Positions 52,354-60,567 of a stretch of 64,000 nt of DNA are shown here, in pieces. The translations under genes were made by a program, and so were the position numbers. This stretch comes from Arthrobacter tumbae (lineage in GTDB: Bacteria; Actinomycetota; Actinomycetes; Actinomycetales; Micrococcaceae), in contig NZ_JAFBCC010000001.1 of NCBI RefSeq assembly GCF_016907495.1, forward strand, positions 1,860,001-1,924,000, given 5' to 3'. The notes under the pieces are model-generated. The model had not been told where the DNA came from. It worked only from the letters and a program-made list of their open reading frames with translations, and did no database searches. Each line of letters opens with the position of its first letter. Position 1 is the first letter of the stretch.

Positions 52354-52446
52354 CCATCGCTCCTGGCAGTAGCACCCGTTCTCCTGCAAGCAGGTAAGGG
52401 TTGCTGCGGCGTCAACGATCCAGGTCTCTCGGCCGCTCGGGATGGT
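52354..52446 (-). ncRNA. SAM-I (S-box) riboswitch upstream of the sulfonate-type ABC operon
   Basis: Minus strand: closing CCATC (52445-52441), CGAGCGGCCGAGAGACCTGG, TTGACGCCGCAGCAACCC, a variable hairpin (CCTGCTTGCAGG), GGGTGCTACTGCCAGG and closing GATGG (52358-52354). It is nearly identical in core to the metY copy at 45640-45737. The closing strand includes the GGAG used by the ATPase gene, 8 bases before its ATG, so control is likely translational. Confidence 0.85.
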
Positions 52447-52544
52447 GGAATTCCACTAAACGCCTTTACCTGGGGCCGGCGCAATATGTGTCGTAACAAA
52501 GCAGTGGTCCATCCGGACATCGGCTGCGTGAGAGGGTCATCTAC

Positions 52545-53321
52545 ATGATTGAAATTCTGAATCCGAGCGAGTTGGCCAGGGCGAAGGAAGCGGGCGCGTT
52601 GGTCGCCAACATCCTGCAGACGGTGAAGAGCCGCAGCACGGTCGGGACAAACCTGTTGGACATCAACCAGTGGACCAAAGCGATGATCGCTGAGGCAGGC
52701 GGGGTGTCCTGCTACGTCGACTATGAGCCGCCGTTCGGGCGCGGGCCGTTCGGCGCTTATATCTGCACGTCCGTCAATGATGCCGTGCTCCACGGCCTGC
52801 CCCATGACTACTCGCTTGCCGACGGCGACCTGCTCTCCCTGGACCTCGCCGTCTCCCAGCGCGGAATCGTCGCAGACTCGGCTATCAGCTTCATCGTTGG
52901 CGAGTCAGAGCCGGCGGAGAGCGTTGCGATGATCGATGCCACCGAACGTGCACTGGCTGCAGGGATTGCCGCCGCCAGACCGGGCGCGCGTATCGGCGAC
53001 ATCTCCTCTGCCATCGGTTCAGTCCTCAGTGCAGCGGGATATCCGATCAATACGGAATTCGGGGGTCATGGCGTCGGGTCGACAATGCACCAGGACCCAC
53101 ACGTGGCAAACACTGGACGGCCCGGCAGGGGATACGTCCTGCGCCCGGGGCTTCTGCTGGCGCTGGAGCCGTGGGTCATGGCGGACACTGCAACGTTGGC
53201 TATGGACGCCGACGGGTGGACGCTCCGTAGCGCTACAGGCTGCCGGACCGCGCACAGTGAGCACACCATCGCGATCACCGACGACGGCGCGGAAATCCTC
53301 ACCCTGCCGAAAGGAACCTAG
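52545..53321 (+). CDS. map: Methionine aminopeptidase, type I
   Basis: A 258-aa enzyme removing N-terminal Met. Five metal ligands are visible: the two Asp in LLSLDLAVSQRGIVADSAIS, His in FGGHGVGSTMHQDPHV, Glu in LLALEPWVMAD and Glu in TAHSEHTIAITDDG; the substrate His is in DAVLHGLPHDY. It is divergent from the riboswitch-controlled operon. Probably an accessory paralog, since the housekeeping map usually sits near ribosomal genes. Confidence 0.92.
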   Translation: MIEILNPSELARAKEAGALVANILQTVKSRSTVGTNLLDINQWTKAMIAEAGGVSCYVDYEPPFGRGPFGAYICTSVNDAVLHGLPHDYSLADGDLLSLDLAVSQRGIVADSAISFIVGESEPAESVAMIDATERALAAGIAAARPGARIGDISSAIGSVLSAAGYPINTEFGGHGVGSTMHQDPHVANTGRPGRGYVLRPGLLLALEPWVMADTATLAMDADGWTLRSATGCRTAHSEHTIAITDDGAEILTLPKGT

Positions 53322-53986
53322 CCAAGCAGCCAGTCAACCGCGCGCTTCAACAGTTCGCGGTGCTCCGGTGAAGAGTACGACGCCGCGTCGTGGCCGAGTG
53401 CGTCATAGAAGCTTCGTGCCGATCCGGTTGCAACCTGTCGCTCCAGCGACCACATCAATGGGTGCAGGTGCCCTTCGTGTTCGTGGCGGGCGTGAACGAC
53501 GACGTCCGGTGAGGTGCGCAGCCAACTGTAGCGTTCGTCGTCGACAGTGAAGTCCGGAATACCGACGGGGAAGGAGCCCTCGAGCAGTATGTTTGCTGTG
53601 CCGTACTTCGGGTGCATGGAAACGTCGCGTACCCATCGTCCGCCGAGCGCTTCCTCCCAGGACGCGGAATCGACAAAGCTCGTGGCGCTCGAGTGCAGGG
53701 CGAGCAGCGGACGGCCACCGGCCACCCAGGCGTCCAAGCCGGCACTGGCGGCATCCGTACCGGGGGAGGTTCCGCCGTCCCGCGGGAGGCCGACATTCAC
53801 TACCAGCAAATCCGGCCAGGCAGCGGAGTCCCCGAAGCCCTCAAGGGTGGTGTCGACGTCGTCGGCTGTTTCCGTAGTGAGTCCTTGACCGCGGAGCAGG
53901 TCCGCGACTGCGCCGGAAGTCTCCGCGAACGGGTGCCAGGGATCCGCGTACCGGCCGGTACCGCTCAGGATGAGTGCAGTTGTCAT
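53318..53986 (-). CDS. ThuA-like domain protein
   Basis: A 222-aa class-I-glutamine-amidotransferase-like fold protein of the ThuA family: MTTALILSGTGRYADPWHPF, LLVVNVGLPRDGG, RPLLALHSSATSFVDSASWE, LGGRWVRDVSMHPKYGTANI and HARHEHEGHLHPLMWSLERQ. ThuA relatives work in trehalose or other sugar metabolism; the reaction is not fixed. Start ATG at 53986 or 53995. It converges with map by 4 bases. Confidence 0.82.
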   Translation of the reverse strand: MTTALILSGTGRYADPWHPFAETSGAVADLLRGQGLTTETADDVDTTLEGFGDSAAWPDLLVVNVGLPRDGGTSPGTDAASAGLDAWVAGGRPLLALHSSATSFVDSASWEEALGGRWVRDVSMHPKYGTANILLEGSFPVGIPDFTVDDERYSWLRTSPDVVVHARHEHEGHLHPLMWSLERQVATGSARSFYDALGHDAASYSSPEHRELLKRAVDWLLG

Positions 53987-54045
53987 GGATACCATTCTGC
54001 CCATGAACGGCGCTCTCGGCCCGGGCACCGTGTCAGGATGGCACG

Positions 54046-54684
54046 GTGACCCTGCCGGAACTGGTTGATCGAATAGAGCGGATGTCGGCGCGGCAGTCCG
54101 TCGTTGTTATTGGAATTGTCGGCGCACCGGGAGTCGGCAAGACGACCTTGGCGGAGCAGTTGAAGGCTTCGCTGAACCGGGACGAATCTGACCCGGAGCA
54201 GCAGCGCTTTGCACATATTCCGCTTGACGGGTTCCATCTGTCCGACCAGGAGCTGACGCGCCTGGGTCTTCTGGAGCGCAAGGGAGCGCCCGGGACTTTC
54301 GACGCGTACGGCTACGCTGCTCTCTTGAAGCGACTGAGGGAACCGCGGGATTCTGCGGTGTATGCCCCGGGTTTCGAGCGCACCATTGAGCAGCCGATGG
54401 CCGGCGTCATCCCCGTGTATCCGTCGGTGCGCACCGTCATCACGGAGGGCAACTACCTGCTGCTTGACCGTCCCGGCTGGCGCGAAGTTCGGGCTCAGTG
54501 CACCGAGGTCTGGTACTGCGAGCAGGACGAAGAGCGACGGCTGGAACGACTGACCCAGCGGCACATCCTGTTCGGAAAGAGTCACGCCGCGGCGGCGGAG
54601 TGGGTCGAGCGGGTTGATGAGTCGAACGCCCGATTGATCGAGGCGACGAAGAGCAGGGCGGACCTGGTGGTTCGGGTTGAGTAG
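54046..54684 (+). CDS. P-loop kinase of the phosphoribulokinase/uridine kinase/PanK-like family
   Basis: A 212-aa kinase. Walker A VIGIVGAPGVGKTTLAEQL; substrate/Walker B region FAHIPLDGFHLSDQELTRLG; RKGAPGTFDAYGYAALLKRL and VITEGNYLLLDRPGWREV. This is the nucleoside/sugar kinase-like group often annotated as fructose-transport kinase FrcK; substrate unproven. GTG start at 54046, divergent from the ThuA-like gene. Confidence 0.85.
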   Translation: MTLPELVDRIERMSARQSVVVIGIVGAPGVGKTTLAEQLKASLNRDESDPEQQRFAHIPLDGFHLSDQELTRLGLLERKGAPGTFDAYGYAALLKRLREPRDSAVYAPGFERTIEQPMAGVIPVYPSVRTVITEGNYLLLDRPGWREVRAQCTEVWYCEQDEERRLERLTQRHILFGKSHAAAAEWVERVDESNARLIEATKSRADLVVRVE

Positions 54685-54789
54685 GCGGCCCCTGTCCAAC
54701 AAAGGTGCCGGGGATTGGCAGGATCGTGGGGATGTCACCACGATCCTGCACATCACCGGCACTTCTGGTGCGTCAGGGCAGCGACGAGC

Positions 54790-54817
54790 TTGACCACCTA
54801 TTGTTTATCGATATATT
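54790..54817 (+). promoter_or_regulatory. Promoter with TATCGATA operator for the DUF2975/Xre pair
   Basis: TTGACC (54790-54795), a 16-base spacer and TATATT (54812-54817). The 8-bp palindrome TATCGATA (54806-54813) overlaps the -10 and is a candidate site for the Xre-type protein encoded second in the operon. Confidence 0.55.
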
Positions 54818-54847
54818 CTCCTCGTAAATCAATCGAAGGAGAACCAC

Positions 54848-55339
54848 ATGGGAAAGTTCGCCGTCCTCGCGTTGCAGGCCGTCATCGCGCTGGTCATTGC
54901 GGGCTCGTTGTTCATCCAGCTCTGGATGGTGCCGTTGCTCTCCACGGACCTTGAGGAGTCGGGCGTGCCTACCGGGTTGCGCATCACTTTCAACGCGATC
55001 GTCGTGTTCGGTATCCTGACGGTTCAGGTGAGCGCCGTCTGCCTCTGGAAGTTGCTCGCCATGGTGCGCAGCGGCACAGTCTTCTCCAACGGAGCGTTCC
55101 GGTATGTCGACATCATCTTCGGCGCTATTGCCGCCGCGTCGGTCCTGGTGTTCGGTCTTGCGGTTCTGCTGGCCCCGGGCGAAATTGCTCCGGGGGTCAT
55201 CCTGCTCACCTGCGGTGCGTCGCTCCTGATCGGTGGTGTCGCGCTGATCGTGCTGGTCCTGCGGATGCTGCTGGCACAGGCAGTAGCGCGGGACGCAGAA
55301 GCGAAACACCTGCGCGACGAACTCGACGAGGTCATCTGA
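54848..55339 (+). CDS. DUF2975 membrane protein
   Basis: A 163-aa protein with four membrane helices (about 5-27, 48-70, 90-113, 120-143) and a charged C-terminal tail; the DUF2975 pattern is seen in SGTVFSNGAFRYVDIIFGAI. ATG 54848 with GAAGGAG eight bases upstream. Its TGA overlaps the next ATG region (one shared base), and the pairing with a small Xre protein is typical of this family. Confidence 0.85.
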   Translation: MGKFAVLALQAVIALVIAGSLFIQLWMVPLLSTDLEESGVPTGLRITFNAIVVFGILTVQVSAVCLWKLLAMVRSGTVFSNGAFRYVDIIFGAIAAASVLVFGLAVLLAPGEIAPGVILLTCGASLLIGGVALIVLVLRMLLAQAVARDAEAKHLRDELDEVI

Positions 55340-55611
55340 TGCCCATCATCGTGGACATCGACGTGATGCTGGCCAGACGCAAAATGCCCGTCGGTGTGCT
55401 GGCTGAACGCATCGGCATCACCCCGGCCAATCTGGCTGTCCTAAAGAACGGCCGCGCCAAAGCCGTCCGCTTCACCACCCTGGAGGCAATCTGCGAGATT
55501 CTGGACTGCCAGCCCGGAGACGTGTTGCGCTGGGAGCGGGGAAGCTCCGCGGACAGCAACGACGACGGCAAAGACGGCAACAACGACGACGGCGGAAACG
55601 GCTCACGCTGA
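55339..55611 (+). CDS. Small Xre-family (YozG-like) regulator
   Basis: A 90-aa protein. Residues 1-68 form a Cro/C1 helix-turn-helix (VDIDVMLARRKMPVGVLAER, IGITPANLAVLKNGRAKAVR, FTTLEAICEILDCQPGDVLR) and the rest is a disordered Asp/Asn/Gly tail. Co-transcribed with the DUF2975 gene; likely represses the shared promoter. Confidence 0.88.
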   Translation: MPIIVDIDVMLARRKMPVGVLAERIGITPANLAVLKNGRAKAVRFTTLEAICEILDCQPGDVLRWERGSSADSNDDGKDGNNDDGGNGSR

Positions 55612-55725
55612 CCGCAACCGCCGGATCGGGGCGGGGTGCCGCAGCGGCCAGCGATGCTGTGAGAAACTCGCCTAAGCCCCGTTTCCGACGGACGGAGTGC
55701 GGCGGACAAGAGTAAGGACGGCACG

Positions 55726-56742
55726 GTGGCCATCGTTGACAACGGCGTGTATGTGGACGGCCAACGGACCGCCAACCCGGAGAATCTGGACCAGACGTTT
55801 GAACTCAAGCGTGATCACGGCGGAATGGCCTGGATTGGGTTGTACCGGCCGGATGATGCTGAAATTCAGAGGGTGGCGGAGGAGTTCGCGCTGCATGAAC
55901 TCGCCGTCGAGGATGCGATGCACGGCCATCAGCGATCCAAGCTCGAACGCTACGGGGAAACCCTCTTCGCGGTCCTCCGGCCAGCCAGGTATCTCGATGC
56001 CGAGGAAATGGTGGAGTTCGGGGAACTGCACGTCTTCGTCGGGCCCGATTTCATTGTCACGATCCGCCAGGCTGAATCGCCCAACCTCGCGAAGGTCAGA
56101 ACGCGACTCGAAGCACGGCCCGAATTACTCGCACTCGGACCCCAGGCAGTGCTCTACGCAATCCTTGACGAGGTCGTCGACCAGTACGCGCCCGTCGTCG
56201 CGGGTCTCGAGAACGACATCGACGAGATCGAGGACGAGCTGTTCAGCTCCGCTCCTGACGTAGCACGCCGCATCTATGACCTCTCCCGCGAAGTGATCGG
56301 CTTTCAGCGCGCCACGCATCCGCTGCGGCCGATGCTCGATGCGCTCCTGGCGGACTCCGAAAAGCACGACATGCACTCGGAACTGCAGCCCCGCCTGCGG
56401 GACGTGCAGGATCACGTGCTGCGCATCATCGAGCGGATCGACTCCTTCCGGATCTTGCTGCAGAACGCGCTCTCGGTCCATGCGAGCCTCGTGACGCAAC
56501 GGCAGAACGAGGAAATGCGGCACCTCTCCGAAGCGAGCCTGGCGCAGAGCGAGGAGGTCAAGGCGATTTCTTCCTGGGCAGCTATCCTCTTCGCGCCCAC
56601 GCTGGTCGGCACGGTGTACGGGATGAACTTCGACTTCATGCCTGAGCTGGACTGGCCGCTGGGCTACCCCTTCGCGCTTGCGCTGATGCTGCTGATGGGT
56701 GTCGGTCTGTATCTGACGTTCAAACGAAAGAAATGGCTGTAG
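55726..56742 (+). CDS. corA: CorA-family magnesium/cobalt transporter
   Basis: A 338-aa protein: large cytoplasmic N-domain, long stalk helix with acidic repeats, and two C-terminal membrane helices. The selectivity motif is VYGMNFDFMPEL (GMN), and a basic KRKKWL tail follows. Forms a pentameric Mg2+ channel. GTG at 55726 with ACGGTGG context; weak Shine-Dalgarno AAGGACG seven bases upstream. Confidence 0.93.
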   Translation: MAIVDNGVYVDGQRTANPENLDQTFELKRDHGGMAWIGLYRPDDAEIQRVAEEFALHELAVEDAMHGHQRSKLERYGETLFAVLRPARYLDAEEMVEFGELHVFVGPDFIVTIRQAESPNLAKVRTRLEARPELLALGPQAVLYAILDEVVDQYAPVVAGLENDIDEIEDELFSSAPDVARRIYDLSREVIGFQRATHPLRPMLDALLADSEKHDMHSELQPRLRDVQDHVLRIIERIDSFRILLQNALSVHASLVTQRQNEEMRHLSEASLAQSEEVKAISSWAAILFAPTLVGTVYGMNFDFMPELDWPLGYPFALALMLLMGVGLYLTFKRKKWL

Positions 56743-56766
56743 GACCCCGCAGGGCCAGACTCCCGC

Positions 56767-57813
56767 CTAGTAGAACTCCACAGTGTCAACAACATTGAGG
56801 AGCGGTTCGCCGTCGAGGAGCCGCCGGGCATTCTCCGCAAAGAGCTCGGCGATCTTCCGTTCCTCTTCCTCGTACGTTCCTGCATTGTGGGGGCTTACCA
56901 AGACGTTCGGAAGTCCCCACAGCGGGCTGTCAGCCGGCAGCGGCTCCTGTTCGAAAACGTCGAGCGCGGCAAAACCGACCCGCCCGTCCCTGAGCGCCCC
57001 GATGAGCGCTTCCTCATCCACGGTGACACCTCGGCCGACGTTGACCACGGTGATGCCCTCCTTCACCTGTTCCAACAGCTCGCGGCTGAGCATGTGGCGG
57101 GTCGATTCGGTGGCGGGCAGGCACAACACCACGGCGTCAACGTCCGGAAGAAGAGCGCCAAGGCGCTCCGGCGGGACGATTCCCGAGACACCATCTGCGT
57201 CGACGTCGCGTCGATGCACACCCACGACGTCGGCTCCCAGCGCACCCAGTTTGCGCGCCACCGCGCGTCCAATTCCGCCCAGCCCGACGACGGCGACACG
57301 CTGGTTTGCCACCAGCGGCACCGGGCGCCGTGCTCCCCAGACGCGGTTGCGCTGATCCTCCAGTAACTGGGGCACGCCCTGCGCGCCGGCAAGGACGCCG
57401 AACACTGCGAACTCGGCCAGCGGTTCGGCGTGCACGCCGCCTGAGGTGGTGAACGTGATGCGCTCAAGCTCGTCGGGAGTGAGCTGCGCCGCCTTCACCT
57501 GGCTGCCGCCACCTGCGGGAGTGGTGTGGACCCACCGAAGGTGCGGGTTGGCGCGGGCAGTGCGGCGCAACTCCTGCCCCGATTGGCCGGGCACGCCATA
57601 GAGGGCCTCCGCGCTGTCAATGAGGCGCTCGTATTTTGCCTGTTGCGATAGCGTCCGCCGGAAGTCCCTGGCGCCCTGATGGTCGCCCGCGTAGAGCTGA
57701 GGAGGCAGCAGCGACTGGTCCCGGACCAACTCGATGCGCGGCTCCAGCTCTTCGATCAGTTCGCAGAGCGGTTCGGGTAGGGGAGTGGGTACAAAGACGC
57801 GAAGCTCGGCCAC
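56767..57813 (-). CDS. D-isomer-specific 2-hydroxyacid dehydrogenase
   Basis: A 348-aa NAD(P)-dependent enzyme. Rossmann loop VVGLGGIGRAVARKLGALGA, catalytic Arg in NVGRGVTVDEEALIGALRDG, Glu in DVFEQEPLPADSPLWGLP and His in VLVSPHNAGTYEEEERK. The family reduces 2-oxoacids to D-hydroxyacids; substrate not evident. It converges with corA. Confidence 0.9.
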   Translation of the reverse strand: MAELRVFVPTPLPEPLCELIEELEPRIELVRDQSLLPPQLYAGDHQGARDFRRTLSQQAKYERLIDSAEALYGVPGQSGQELRRTARANPHLRWVHTTPAGGGSQVKAAQLTPDELERITFTTSGGVHAEPLAEFAVFGVLAGAQGVPQLLEDQRNRVWGARRPVPLVANQRVAVVGLGGIGRAVARKLGALGADVVGVHRRDVDADGVSGIVPPERLGALLPDVDAVVLCLPATESTRHMLSRELLEQVKEGITVVNVGRGVTVDEEALIGALRDGRVGFAALDVFEQEPLPADSPLWGLPNVLVSPHNAGTYEEEERKIAELFAENARRLLDGEPLLNVVDTVEFY

Positions 57814-57932
57814 GGTTCTCCAGTCGACGGGGTTCTTACGGAAGCATATGTGACCTCACCGACAAAGATTCTTCACCCGGGTCCTTGTCGTTTGACGAGT
57901 TCCACGAAATAGATGGGCTCGGCTCCTATGCG

Positions 57933-57964
57933 ATGGCCATTGTTTTTCCCCCAAGAATGGCCAT
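57933..57964. terminator. Inverted repeat in the low-GC gap
   Basis: ATGGCCATT (57933-57941) pairs with AATGGCCAT (57956-57964); the loop contains a T-run. It lies between two minus-strand genes and may end the lipoprotein transcript. Confidence 0.4.
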
Positions 57965-58080
57965 ATCGATTTTGCGCCCGCCGAGCGCGAGCACAATTCG
58001 AATCTAAGAGCGGCCGCGATCTAACGGAACCCCCGAGTTGCTTAGTCCAGGCCATAGTTATTCCATCGTGATGACTAATG

Positions 58081-58581
58081 CTAGCGACGCACCAAGACAT
58101 TCTGCGACGGCCGATCCCGCTCATCCGCGGCTTGTGGGTAGCCGTCAGGGACTAACCAGATCTCTAGGTGATTGCCGTCTAGAGTGGCGGCTTGTTTGAT
58201 GCCGCCCAACTCAAAGCTTGCTTTTGAGGAGCAACTCTGAGCAGACACAAATCCTCCGCCCGGACCATAACCCCGTGCCAAAAACAGGCACACCTCTTCC
58301 TTACCCTGGAGCGCCCATAGACCGAACCCGTCAATGGAACCCAATGCTCGGGCTCCATCCCACTGGTACTGCGGCATAGCTTCGCGGAGGATGTCTGGCG
58401 CGTCGATGGACTGCGGCGATTTACTAAAAACGGCTTCGAGGCTGGACGGATTATCCTCACTTACTGCCTCGAGTGCGGGGAGCGCGTCCCCCTCCGGCGC
58501 TCCCGTACTTGAAGTACATCCTGACAGCCCCATCGCCAAAGCCACCACGCACGCGGCTACTGTCCTCCGAAATCGATTCAT
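58081..58581 (-). CDS. Lipoprotein of unknown function
   Basis: A 166-aa secreted lipoprotein: signal RRTVAACVVALAMGLSGC with lipobox LSGC; mature part with few landmarks (DGFGLWALQGKEEVCLFLAR, SAQSCSSKASFELGGIKQAA). Two mature Cys may form a disulfide. ATG 58581 has GGGGAGG seven bases upstream. Its base composition and the 267-base gap behind it are lower in GC than neighbours, suggesting recent arrival. No family recognised. Confidence 0.65.
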   Translation of the reverse strand: MNRFRRTVAACVVALAMGLSGCTSSTGAPEGDALPALEAVSEDNPSSLEAVFSKSPQSIDAPDILREAMPQYQWDGARALGSIDGFGLWALQGKEEVCLFLARGYGPGGGFVSAQSCSSKASFELGGIKQAATLDGNHLEIWLVPDGYPQAADERDRPSQNVLVRR

Positions 58582-58775
58582 CGTCCTCCCCATACGTCCT
58601 CGACCTTTTCAACCTAGCAGGCGACGAAAGGTGGGTTTGTCAATCCCGATAAGTAGCACGCGAATGGTGTGTGCATACGAGCTCGCGCTGCTGGGCGAAC
58701 CACTTGGACCGAACTCGCGGTAAGTTCCTAAGCAGAGTCCCAGCCAAACACCTCGACCCGTGAAACGGAGACACT

Positions 58776-59729
58776 GTGCCTGAACAGATCCAACACCCCG
58801 TCGATCCCCGGCCGCTGGGCGGTACCGGCCTCGTGACGAGTCCCATCACGCTCGGCACCTCATCACTTGGCGCCGGAACCAGTTCCGGGGACCGTGATGA
58901 GGCGGCCGCCGTCGAACTTGCCCAGGGAATGCTGCACGGTCCCTACGCACTCATCGACACCTCCAACAACTACGCAAAGGGCCGAAGTGAGGCAGTTCTG
59001 GGCCTGGCGCTGGCCAACGGCGGCGCGGCCGAGGGCCGGTTTGTTGTGACCAAGGCTGACCAGGACCCCGAAACCGGCTCCTTTGACCGCGACCGCGTCC
59101 GGCAGTCCTTCGAGGAGAGCTGCGAGCGGCTAGGCGTGGACCGGCTTCAACTGCTGCACCTGCATGACCCCTACTCCATCACCTTCGAAGAGGCGGCAGC
59201 ACCGGGCGGTGCAATCGCCGGAATGCTCGAACTCAAGGAAGAGGGGCTGGTCGATGCCATTGGCATCGCCGCAGGAACAGTCAGCCTGATGCGGCAGTAC
59301 GTCGCCACCGGAGCCTTCGACGTCCTCCTCACCCACAACCGGTTCACGCTGGTTGACCGAAGCGCACTTCCGCTCATCGAAGAGGCAGTGGAGCGGGGAA
59401 TGGGTGTGTTCAACGCTGCCCCCTTCGGCGGTGGACTCCTCGCCCGCGGGTCAGCCAGCGGTGCCACCTACGCCTACACCGATTCGCCGCCGGAACTACT
59501 CGAATGGGTTGCCCGGGTCGAGAATCTCTGTACCGAACACGGAATCGACCTCCCGACGGCGGCACTCCACTTCTCCCTGCGCTCACCTCTGGTTGACTCC
59601 ACCATCGTCGGCATCTCATCAGCGAAGCGCATCGACCAGCTCGAACAAGCGCGGCAAACGGAAGTGCCGCCGTCGTTCTGGGAGGATTTGGACAACCTGG
59701 GCACACCGCCGTCGAACATCACCGACTGA
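58776..59729 (+). CDS. Aldo/keto reductase
   Basis: A 317-aa TIM-barrel oxidoreductase. Catalytic Asp and Tyr in LIDTSNNYAKGRSEAVLGLA, Lys in GRFVVTKADQDPETGSFDRD, His in LQLLHLHDPYSITFEEA; C-terminal cofactor loop TIVGISSAKRIDQLEQAR. Resembles the L-fucose/D-threo-aldose dehydrogenase-type subgroup. GTG 58776 with CGGAG upstream. The hydrolase gene follows 11 bases later. Confidence 0.88.
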   Translation: MPEQIQHPVDPRPLGGTGLVTSPITLGTSSLGAGTSSGDRDEAAAVELAQGMLHGPYALIDTSNNYAKGRSEAVLGLALANGGAAEGRFVVTKADQDPETGSFDRDRVRQSFEESCERLGVDRLQLLHLHDPYSITFEEAAAPGGAIAGMLELKEEGLVDAIGIAAGTVSLMRQYVATGAFDVLLTHNRFTLVDRSALPLIEEAVERGMGVFNAAPFGGGLLARGSASGATYAYTDSPPELLEWVARVENLCTEHGIDLPTAALHFSLRSPLVDSTIVGISSAKRIDQLEQARQTEVPPSFWEDLDNLGTPPSNITD

Positions 59730-59740
59730 CCTGTCGGCCC

Positions 59741-60520
59741 GTGAACTTCGCGGCTACAGCGGATGGCACCCGTCTGGCTTGGCGGTCGGACGGCTCCGGA
59801 AGTCCGCTGCTGCTCATTGCCGGCCAGGCCACGGCGCTGACAGGCTGGGAACCGATCGTTCCCAGCCTGGCCGAGACATTCCAGGTCATCCGCTTTGACC
59901 ATCGAGGGGTCGGCACAAGCGACGACGGCCCCACCGGACACCTCAGAACCAGGGACTTCGCCGCCGATGCCCTGGCCATCCTCGACGCCGCCGGTGTGGA
60001 ACGGGCACACATTTATGGGCACTCGATGGGCGGCCGCGTTGCGCAGTGGCTCGCGATCGACCATCCGGACCGGGTGGGCGCCCTCATTCTCGCAGCCACC
60101 TCCGCGGGCGGATTCCTTGGGAAGAACCGTGATCCCGATGCCACCCGGGCGCTCACCAGCGGAGACCCAGCCCAGCTTGAACCGCTCTTCTTCGACGCGG
60201 ACTGGGCAGCCGCGCACAGCTCGGCCGTGCGGACCTTCTTCACGTCACGCGCATCGAAGCAGGCCAAACGCCGGCACTTCCGTGCAAGCACAGAGCACGA
60301 CGCGCGGAACCTCCTGGGCTCCGTTCAGGCGCCGACGCTCATCCTTCATGGCACGAACGATCCGCTCACCCCGCTGGACAACGCGCTGGCCCTTCGTGAA
60401 CTCATTCCGCACTCCATGCTGGTCAAGATCGTGAATGGACGGCACGGCTTCCACCTCGACCACCCCGAAACGGTCGATTGGATCCGACGGTTCGTCGCCC
60501 GCAAGGCACCGCATCTCTAG
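59741..60520 (+). CDS. Alpha/beta hydrolase
   Basis: A 259-aa hydrolase. Nucleophile elbow GHSMGGRVAQWLA (Ser), acid in LHGTNDPLTPLDNAL and His in NGRHGFHLDHPE; oxyanion region LLLIAGQATALTGW. GTG start, close behind the aldo/keto reductase gene and probably co-transcribed. Substrate unknown. Confidence 0.87.
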   Translation: MNFAATADGTRLAWRSDGSGSPLLLIAGQATALTGWEPIVPSLAETFQVIRFDHRGVGTSDDGPTGHLRTRDFAADALAILDAAGVERAHIYGHSMGGRVAQWLAIDHPDRVGALILAATSAGGFLGKNRDPDATRALTSGDPAQLEPLFFDADWAAAHSSAVRTFFTSRASKQAKRRHFRASTEHDARNLLGSVQAPTLILHGTNDPLTPLDNALALRELIPHSMLVKIVNGRHGFHLDHPETVDWIRRFVARKAPHL

Positions 60521-60567
60521 CGTGGCTGGATCTTAACTATCGGCCGTAAACCTGCCACACTGGGTGC

